This document shows positions 26,281 through 34,552 of a DNA stretch of 64,000 bases, in pieces. Origin of the DNA: Circinella minor (lineage: Eukaryota; Mucoromycota; Mucoromycetes; Mucorales; Lichtheimiaceae); the NCBI GenBank assembly GCA_016758965.1, contig JAEPRB010000197.1, forward strand, positions 1 through 64,000, given 5' to 3'. The first letter of the stretch is position 1; the number at the start of each line of letters is the position of its first letter. The position numbers and the translations under genes are program-made. The notes under the pieces are model-generated. The model saw only the letters and a program-made list of their open reading frames with translations. It did no database searches and was not told the origin of the DNA.

Positions 26281-26602
26281 GTAAAAAATATAGAAGCCAA
26301 ATGCCTCAAACAGTCCCCACATAAAGCAGCGCTAATCCAAGCCTTTAACAACTAAAAGAAAAAAAAATATAGAAGCCAAATGCCTCAGACAGTCCCCACA
26401 TAAAGCAGCGCTAATCCAAGCCTTTAACAACTAAAAGAAAAAAAAACATAGAAGCCAAATGCCTCAGATAGTCCCCACATAAAGCAGCGCTAATCCAAGC
26501 CTTCAACAACTAAAAGAACAAAAAAATATAGAAGCCAAATGCCTCAGACAGTCCCCACATAAAGCAGCGCTAATCCAAGCCTTTAACAACTAAAAGAAAA
26601 TA
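26281..26602. repeat. Tandem array, four copies of a 79-bp unit
   Basis: Four near-identical units begin with TAGAAGCCAAATGCCTCA at 26291, 26370, 26449 and 26529, so the period is 79, 79 and 80. Each unit contains CAGTCCCCACATAAAGCAGC and GCTAATCCAAGCC and ends in an A-rich tract. Differences are few (for example CAAACAG, CAGACAG, CAGATAG and TTTAAC or TTCAAC). The A-rich tract varies by one or two bases, which accounts for the period change. It lies in gene-poor sequence next to the decayed gene family. Confidence 0.93.
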
Positions 26603-27849
26603 AAATAAAAAGGCCGTAATGTAAAGCTTGTCTTTTACATCTATTCAATGTGTTGTAAAAATTAAGATAGTGTAAACATGGTGCTGCGAAATCAACATAA
26701 TGTGTAAAAATGGGCATTTCGGTTTGTTAAACTTATTATTACTGACTTTTGATAACATGCAAGTATCTGATGTAAAACCGGATTGATTGAACTAACTTGT
26801 TGGTGTATTACTATGGCAACGTTGTTGTAGTAATTTTGTTGTATAAATGGAAAGAACAACGACGTAAAGCTGATTGAGGTCCATTATATGTAATTGGTGT
26901 TTTCAAAAATGGAGACACGAAAAGCCTGCGATAAATTTTATTGGTTTGTAACTAAGCGACGGAGTTTGATTTTAAAGGTGTTGACTGCATAAATACGACG
27001 ACGACGACGGCGAATTTTGAAGAGTATGCTATTTTAACGAAAATATATTCAAAATTAACCACGGATATACTTCCATATTTATGATGATTCATATCTGAGA
27101 CGATGTCTCTTCAGTGTTGTAAATATGCTGAATGCAATAAAAGTGAGTCAATAATGAGGTTGATAATATATATAAAAGAACAATATCGCAATGTTAGGCT
27201 TTTCTTTTGTGAAAATAATATAGAAAGCAAGTAGTATGTTTATTTTTTATTTATTTATGCGTGTTAAAAAGTTACATAAAGATCTATTAAATGAAAATAT
27301 GAATGTTTATATCATCTATCTTTAAGCAACGAGATATGTTCTATATTTCATTTATATAGGATAAACGTAGTTGTTGGTTTCTATAATGGTATGTTGGTAA
27401 GGCTCCTAAATACAATTTTATCAAAATGAATGCACGTTCAACTCCTACGTAAATATCGCAAAGTTAGTGTTGCGTATGTATAAATAATCACGTTTCATAA
27501 TACATACAAGAGTACAAATTTTAATAGAAAGCATCCCTCTAAATGTTTGGGTGAAAAAAATTGGAGTTTACCAAAATACGTGCCCTTCACCCTACTAGTC
27601 CTTGAAGAACGTACTTCTCTTACCAACGTATCAAGGTTTCGTGCAGTAGATGAGTATGTTTGGCATCTGTATATGGTATGTCCATAGATGGATTGCTTTT
27701 TCCCAACTTGAATGAGTGGTATTACTGACCGGTCTGTTCAATGCACGGTCATCACGGAATTGATTTACGTAATAAAGGGATGAAAGCAAAGTGAATGTGT
27801 TTGTGATGTTTTAGAAAAGATTGTAAAAAAAAAAAAGAGATATTTGGAC
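26603..27849. other. Intergenic, possible decayed repeats
   Basis: No gene or RNA recognised. There is a short GAC/GACG repeat near 26,996-27,012. Composition is less AT-extreme than around the flanking genes, as in the rest of 25,500-31,900. Confidence 0.45.
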
Positions 27850-29075
27850 TAGGTATAATATTGAATGATATACGGATGAAACGAAAGAAAAAGATAAAAA
27901 GTGTGTGAGAAAGAGTGAAGATTTGATTCTTCTTCTGTCGACCCCTCTCGTTTTCTATCTCTTTCAAGCGCTGTTGTGCGGTAAGATAAGGGATTGACAG
28001 AAGATGAGGATAATAGTGGTTGGAGATATGTTCGCCGAATCATGACAGTATGTATTTTTGTGGGGCAAGGAGAGCGTAGTTCTGTTTATGAATTATTTAT
28101 AATGATAATATATTTAGAGATTAGCAAAATTTGTTAATTTTTCCTGTACATCGTTGTATACTACTCCACCCCCCACAATAATGACTTACTTTGACTTGGA
28201 TAATAGCTGAAATAATTTGTGGAATCAATGTAAATTCTTCAATTGATTTAAACATACTACAAGCTGTTAAATGAACTAAACGATAGACAAGAGGGCTTGC
28301 CAAATTCAGCCGATAAGTTGTGGGTTTGTATCCCTGGACAAGAATACCACAGACATGAAGGGTCATGAATACCCTTTTCAACAAGTTGCTTATAGATAAT
28401 GAACATTTCCCCTGCCCCTAATTTTACCAAATCAAATTCTACTTGTGAATTGATATTTGGAGCTTTGAACACCCCCACTACTCTACCACATTGTGATTAA
28501 TGTGAATACATTGTGATTGATGTACACAATGTAATCATCTATATATTTTTGGTCACGCAATAAAGTACCATTGGCCCTAATATATTTTTCAATTAAGTTA
28601 GCAACCCAAAAAAGTTTTATTCTTTAATAACTGCCTCTCATAATTATGTTAAAAAATTAAAATAAATATACCAGTTGACACGAAACAATGGTTCACTTTC
28701 GAATACAGATTCAAGTAAGGGTCCAATATACGAATGAACAAACGTATCTTCGATGTTAGGATTTGGGACAAACCCATTGATACATTTTGGTGCCCTACAT
28801 TACACATTATCATTATTATTTGGTAATATTCATACAATCTATTGAATTGCTGGAAAAACTACACTTACACTTTGATTCAAGCATTTCCAACATGTATTTT
28901 TTGGAATTTATTGTGCTCTTTTATAGCCTTTCCTAGATATTCGGAGCACTTTTGCCACTGTCGCAAACCATGACAAAGATTTCGACTATAAAAATATGTT
29001 GTTTGTGAACTACTTCTCCTTACAATGTATTATTTATTCAATCTATCTTACCATTGAAATGTCAAGGCAGCTGAT
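27850..29075 (-). pseudogene. Decayed copy A of a putative PD-(D/E)XK-like gene
   Basis: This copy aligns exon by exon with copy B. Recognisable blocks on the minus strand are FATVAK near 28,965, then APKCINGFVPNPNIEDTF and VHSYIGPLLESVF (28,800-28,710), then GVFKAPNINSQVEFDL (about 28,470-28,420), then HVCGILVQGYKPTTYRLNL (28,355-28,300), and a C-terminal exon beginning MIRRTYLQPLL (28,043 down). Breaks: an extra T near 28,951 shifts frame in the first block; the sequence corresponding to PD in copy B reads DD; the ExK glutamate is Val (GVFK); an extra T near 28,353 shifts frame again; no ATG lies where copy B has one. I conclude it is non-functional. Family identity is by internal comparison plus memory of similar unnamed Mucorales proteins. 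Confidence 0.7.
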
Positions 29076-29609
29076 AATAGCTGTCGTTAATATACGGTAG
29101 ACCCCCCGGTTTTTACACTCCCGGATAGTTGTCAATTTCAATTTATCGGGGGAGATTAATAATGTATTCAATACATTGATAGTATATAGACACTATAATA
29201 ATTAGAACTTTTTTTTTGTTGTTGTTGGAAACCTTGATTATTCTTCTTGTGCGATGTTATTTGCATATGCTGTTGGTTCTTCATCTGTTGAACGCTTTCT
29301 TTTCGATCTTTTTCTAGTGTTGTAGTGTGGTAAGATATTAAGGAGTTTATGGAAGGTGAGGATGATAATGGTGGGGGTTGTGTTCGTCGAATCATGACAG
29401 TTTGTATTTTTATGTGAGAACGTGGTTCTACGTATTTATAATATATTTGAAGATTAACAAAAAATTATAATTTCCCCCCATATAACCTTCTACATTAACC
29501 GACTAACCCTAATGACTTACCTTTGCTTGAATGATAGCTGATAACTTGTAGAATCAACGTAAATTCTTCAAGTGACTTGAACATGCTACATGTCAGATGT
29601 ATTGTAGGG

Positions 29610-29987
29610 TTTCCGCTACGTCAGAAAACCTTTTTCACTGAATCAAAAATGTTTGTCTAATTAACGAATGAGAAGTTGTATTAAAATAAATAAAAAAGAG
29701 AGAAAATATATAAAGATCTTATTATGTCCATTTGGATTTTTTTTTTTTTTACCATTCTACAATCCAACCAAAGGGATTATATCATGTTACAATATAGTTA
29801 TGAACAAAGAGCAATGGTTCTTGTATTGTGTCGTACTCCTTGAATACTTGTTGGCAGCCACTGTATATCAGCAACGTGGGAAGGGGGTTAATGACATTTA
29901 TAATGCATTAGAAACCAGTTCTAAAAAAAAAATTATTACCATATCTGTGCTATTGTACCACATATCTGTGTTTCTACCTGGCGGAAA
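29610..29987. mobile_element. MITE-like insertion with inverted-repeat ends
   Basis: Copy A has no equivalent of this 378-bp block. Its left end, TTTCCGCTACGTCAGAAAAC (29,610-29,629), is the inverted match of its right end, GTTTCTACCTGGCGGAAA (29,970-29,987), with a few mismatches. The interior is AT-rich, without a convincing coding frame. GGGTTTCCGC occurs again just right of the element (29,995-30,004), which may be a duplicated target or a second end. No transposase is present, so it would be non-autonomous. Superfamily is not determined. Confidence 0.5.
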
Positions 29988-30009
29988 GGGGAAAGGGTTT
30001 CCGCCAGGT
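29976..30009. repeat. Perfect 12-bp inverted repeat (hairpin)
   Basis: ACCTGGCGGAAA (29,976-29,987) and TTTCCGCCAGGT (29,998-30,009) are perfect reverse complements around a 10-base purine loop. The left arm is the right end of the inserted element. The right arm continues into copy B gene sequence. Confidence 0.9.
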
Positions 30010-31040
30010 CGGTAAACTCAGGTCTTGGCAAAACCAGCGTTACGAATTTGTACCCGTGGGCAAGAATGCTACAAACATGAGGCTCACGAATACCCTTTTT
30101 AACAGGCTTATTATACATAATAACCATTTCTTTTCCTAATTTTAATAAATCTGATTCTACTTGCGAATTAATATTTGGAGCTTTAAACTCTCCCACTACG
30201 ACATCGTAATTTATGTCAACACTTTTGATATATGCGACATAATCTGGGTTATACTTTTTGTCACACCATAAAGTACCATTAGCCCTAATATATTTTTCAA
30301 TTAAGTTAGCAACTAAAAATTTCATAATTATGTTAAAATAAATTTACCAGTTGACACGAAATAATGGGTCACTTTCGAATACAGATTCAAGTAAGGATCC
30401 AGAATATTCGCGCAGAACTTTTTTTTATTTCATGTTTGGTAGCAGAATATTCGCTCTCCAATACAACTCCATGTTGAGCTTTTGCCTGGTGTATTTGAGT
30501 TTTTGCTGCCCAATATACGAATGAACAAACGTATCTTCAATGTCAGAATTTGGGGCAAACCCATTGATACATTTTGGTGCCCTACATTACACATTATCAT
30601 TATTATTTGATAATATTCATACAATCTATTGAATTGCTGGAAAAAATATACTTACAATTTGATTAAAGGATTTGCAACATGTATTTGGAATATATCATGC
30701 TCTTTTACAGCATTTCCTAGATATTCGGAACACTTTGCCACTGTCGCAAACCATGACAAAGATTTCGACTATAAAAACATGTTGTTTGTAAACTACTTCT
30801 TACAATGCATTATTTCCACAATCTTACCATTGATATGTCAAGAAAGTTCATGATCGCTGTTGCAGATATACAGTAGACCCACGGTTTTTACACTCCCACC
30901 AATAGAACTTTCCCCGAGTTCCGAACCCTTTTTGATGGGACAAGACAGGTAATATAATAAACCCTGCAAACTGCAAATTGAAAAGAACATTCATCGATTT
31001 CAATTTATCGGAGGAGATTGATACGGTAGTGTGTTCAATT

Positions 31041-32665
31041 CATTGATAAAAAAAAGAAGTAGATGTCTATATAGTAGAACCGCCGAAATAACCCACTCCC
31101 ATCAATTTGAAAAACCTTGCGCTCCTCAACTCTTTTGAAAAAAAGTGTCTCCTTGCAAGAAACAGAGGGTGTGAGTATCAATATCATCCCACGAACGGGC
31201 TATAGTTTATAAGTGTCTTTCGATTCATTCACGGTGTTCACGATTGGCAACAAAAATAGTATCTCGGAAGCAAACCTTTGATCTCCATAATTTTTGAAAA
31301 CTTTAATCATATCCATGAGATGGAAAATATCTTTTAAATTTCTTTGGATTATAATACCGAATATCATGATTTGTACACTGTTATTCTGATGTCAAAGTTG
31401 GAAGAAATTGTGATGTTGGTGGATAAATTGATTGGTATACAATATAAATATTTCGTTGAACGCGTTGTCAGAGGAAAAAGACAATGTAGAAATTGTGATA
31501 TCATCGGCGTTTTCTTCTAGAATCATATTAAACAATTGAGGTATTGTTTTCACTTGGTATTGAAAGTGGCAATGTTGCTATATACGTTGATTGAGATTTT
31601 CCGTACAAAATAGAGAAGAGAAATTGGTTTCCAAATTCTAACAATGGTCCGGCTATACGTTCTTTTGTCATGATCAATATATAAAGTATGCCAATTCTTG
31701 TGACAGTAAATGATATCTTGTGGTCCTTGCTTTCAAAATAGTCAGTGAGAATTGGACACCTTTACATAATCAACACTAGTATCGATCTTGTATTGTTTGA
31801 TTATCTTTCATGTTTTGCAATAAAAGTATGAAGAAGTATACAAGAAGTAATATCAACTATCAATATCATGAACTATATTAAGAGTATAAAATGGGTTAGG
31901 TTTTTATATAATATAAACTTTTATTTTATCAGAGACACACAAACCTACTCACGCGTTGCTTTAAGAGTTCGATATTCTATTATTTATGTAAAAGTTATAG
32001 TTTTATGATAAAAGGAACCTTATCATTACTTGATACTATAGAAAAATATTTTTATTGACGATGATTCTATATAACATTAAATATGTTTTACTATTAGAGA
32101 AAAAAAAACAAATATATATTTTTGACGAACCATATTAGAAGTGGTAGTCTGTTTAAATATGATCAATGAATAATGAACAGAGAGTTAATTTAAAAGTTAA
32201 AGTTACTTACTTTTTATGTCTGCCACCATTTGAATTAGCAGCACCTATTTTTTTTTCTTGGGTTCGCAATAAATTTTAAATAAACTTTTTTATTCATTTT
32301 GACAAAGAAAGAAATAAAAGGAGTCTATTTGAAATAATTCTGATAATGTCATGCAGCAATAGAGGGGTATATGAAAAAAAAGCACATTGTTTCAGAGAAC
32401 TATATCTAAAATTGATTCGTTGTTTTTTTTTTGAGTCCAGGTTACTTCAGACCCGCTAATTTCCCAATTTTCCTTTTTTTTTTTTTTTGTTCTCTCTTTA
32501 TTTTATTTCACTCTTTTCTTTTTCTTTTTCTTTCATCCCCATTCAATAAGAATTAAGAATAATAATAATAAACGATAACGGAGAGGAAATCGTTTTATTT
32601 TTATTTTTATTTTTATTCAGTTCTGACTATATAATCTATAACATTATAAAAATAAACTTTTAAAC
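31041..32665. other. Intergenic, possible decayed element
   Basis: No intact gene. On the minus strand, 31,330-31,090 is open for about 80 codons with one stop, but it matches nothing I can name. From about 31,950 the sequence returns to AT-rich promoter type, ending with T/C-rich and A-rich tracts before the velvet gene at 32666. Confidence 0.45.
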
Positions 32666-34024
32666 ATGGATTCACAATACACTACTACTTCTTCATTACC
32701 GCCGCCAACACAATACTATGCAACAGGTTCAACAACTGCAACAACACCTTCAACACACACAATACCCGATACTATGGGATCCTCGTATATACATGACTCA
32801 AGACAACAACATAGACCACCACCAGGTTATGAAGAAAATGAAACCACAAATGAACAACAACAACAAAATACACAATTATCAACACCACAACAACCTGTAG
32901 TAGGCGGGTTATCAGGAATTGAACCTTATTGTGGAGCAATCGGATATGACGAGCGGGAAAAAAGGTTTATACATACATATAAGATTTCTACACTTTTTTT
33001 TAAAGAGGAGAATTAACAAAATTTGAGTGAATAATTTTATAGAACATATGAATTAGTAGTATGTCAACAACCATTACATGCAAGAATGTGTGGTTTTGGT
33101 GAAAAAGATAGAAGACCTATTGATCCACCACCTATTGTTAAATTAATTGTACAACAAGAAGGTCAACAAGGAGCTGTAGATGTACAGTAAGTTTTTTTTA
33201 AGAGATTTTATTTTCATTCTTGAAGTGGAGGGGGGGGAGGAGAGGCATATTATACTAAAAAAGAAAAAAAATTATTATTATTTTTTTATTAGAACATTAC
33301 AAACACCCTTTTTTGTATTACATGTGACATTATGGTCTGCGGATAGAGAAGAAGAGAGAAATATCATTTCAAATCCACCCAAATGTACTAGAGTATTAAT
33401 GGGATCATTAGTTAGTTCACCTAGTTTATTAAAGAATCCAGCAGGTGAACAGGGGCTTTATTTTGCATTCCCAGATTTGAGTATTCGTACTGAAGGAAGA
33501 TATACTTTACGATTTAGTTTGATGAAATTAGCAAGGTAAAAAAAAAAAAAATAAAGAAATGGATTATCTTTAATGATCATCCTATAAAAGCTTAATACTA
33601 AACAAAAATTATTTTATATACAGTTCTGATTTTCAAACAGATGCTAAATCAAAGATTATTGCTCAAGTATTTTCAGATCCATTCACTGTTTATTCTGCTA
33701 AAAAGGTAAATCTATTTATATAAAATTACAATTGAAATGAATGGATTATTAATATTTTAATTTTATTTTAGTTTCCTGGGATGACAGGTACCAACAAAAA
33801 AAAAAAAAAAAAGAACCTTTTTTTTTATTTAAATCAATTCTAACCTAAGGAAATATTTATATATAGAATCTACAGAATTATCTAAAGCATTTGCTAAACA
33901 AGGATTGAAAATACCCATTCGTAATGATGGTAAATATCTATTATTTTATGGTTATTAAAAAAAGTTATTCAAATGACTAATATCATTTTTATAGTACGAG
34001 CAAGAAAAGGTGGTTCAGACATTT

Positions 34025-34026
<2 letters not shown>
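32666..34026 (+). CDS. Velvet-domain regulator (VelB/VosA-like)
   Basis: Seven exons (32666-32964, 33043-33186, 33293-33535, 33624-33705, 33772-33787, 33867-33929, 33995-34026) give 292 residues. After a Gln/Thr/Pro-rich N-terminus (1-90), the velvet domain runs from about 97 to 285. It opens with [21 protein letters not shown], continues with [14 protein letters not shown] and [14 protein letters not shown]. It closes with [29 protein letters not shown] and [17 protein letters not shown]. Velvet proteins are fungal DNA-binding regulators with an NF-kappaB-like fold that pair with each other to control spore development and light-dependent growth. The closing motif and short length favour the VelB/VosA side over VeA. 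The exon of 33772-33787 is only 16 bases. Confidence 0.93.
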
Positions 34027-34060
<34 letters not shown>

Positions 34061-34552
34061 ATTATTATTACTATTATTATTTTTTATTTTAAATAGTTAA
34101 TATATATTAACAACTTTTCCATGGTCATCATTATTATCATCCATCATCATCATTATTCAACCTTTTTTTTTTTTTTAACTCGAAATATTCCTTCAGCAAT
34201 CATAAACAACCAATACTCTTTCACCTATAGTAATTAAAAAAAAAAGATTAAAAATAATTAAAACAACTTTTTTTTTTTTGTGGTCAAATATGCATAATTT
34301 ATATGCAGAGAGTATGTGTGTGTGTAGGGAAAAAAAAGGGGATGCATGGGATATATAAAATATGAATCATAAAATTTTGCTGCGGTTTACAAATTTAGTC
34401 ATTTTGAATTTGTTGGTCCTGTGTGGCTGTGGCTTTGATACAGCGCTCCTCATAGGTTGGGATTGACATTATATATATAAAAGGTTGTCCTGTCTTTTTT
34501 TGTTTTTTGTTTTTTTTTTCATTCTCCCTTTTAACCCTTTTTACATATAATA
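34027..34552. other. Intergenic between velvet and ThrRS genes
   Basis: Begins with 28 consecutive T (34,029-34,056), then AT-rich 3' sequence, then the ThrRS promoter. No gene. Confidence 0.6.
34468..34483 (+). promoter_or_regulatory. TATA-like element of the ThrRS gene
   Basis: ATTATATATATAAAAGG lies about 75 bases before the ATG at 34553, followed by a T/C-rich leader. This spacing fits a fungal core promoter. Sequence evidence only. Confidence 0.45.

Larger units (their letters stand above)
29240..30851 (-). pseudogene. Disrupted copy B of the putative PD-(D/E)XK-like gene
   Basis: Likely exons on the minus strand: MNFLDISM from 30851; SKSLSWFATVAKCSEYL to PLIKL (about 30,772-30,660); a 73-nt intron; APKCINGFAPNSDIEDTF and VHSYIG (from about 30,586); WANGTLWCDKKYNPDYVAYI then VVVGEFKAPNINSQVESDL and LKLGKEM (30,280-30,130); a block matching HVCSILAHGYKF; a last exon MIRRTQPPPLSSSPS (29,395 down). 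PD (30,242-30,247) and ExK (30,182-30,190) are 18 residues apart, as in PD-(D/E)XK nuclease cores. The frame is broken by an insertion at about 30,401-30,510 that brings a stop, and by an inserted element at 29,610-29,987. The nuclease idea is inference; similar unnamed proteins are common in Mucorales as far as I recall. Confidence 0.68.
27850..31040. repeat. Head-to-tail segmental duplication (two units)
   Basis: Unit A spans about 27,850-29,205 and unit B about 29,210-31,040. Both run from the C-terminal exon to upstream sequence shared by both units. That upstream sequence includes CGGTTTTTACACTCCC (29,109 and 30,882) and CAATTTCAATTTATCGG (29,134 and 30,998). Unit B is longer because of two insertions in its gene and because unit A lacks roughly 90 bases between the two upstream blocks. 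Divergence is clear, with many substitutions and indels, so the duplication is not recent. Confidence 0.75.

Noticed and set aside
29668..30015. 115-codon open frame through the inserted element
   Set aside because: Composition is driven by A/T runs, it overlaps the inverted-repeat ends and the opposite-strand pseudogene, and no family likeness is visible.
30610..30665. A 19-base intron-like string (GTAAGT...TTCCAG) in both copies of the duplicated gene
   Set aside because: Removing 19 bases breaks the frame. Extending to the acceptor at AATGTAG gives a normal 73-base intron and joins PLIKL to APKCINGF in frame.
31072..31100. Tigger/pogo terminal repeat
   Set aside because: The string is only loosely similar, no partner end with a TA duplication was found, and no transposase motif could be read nearby.
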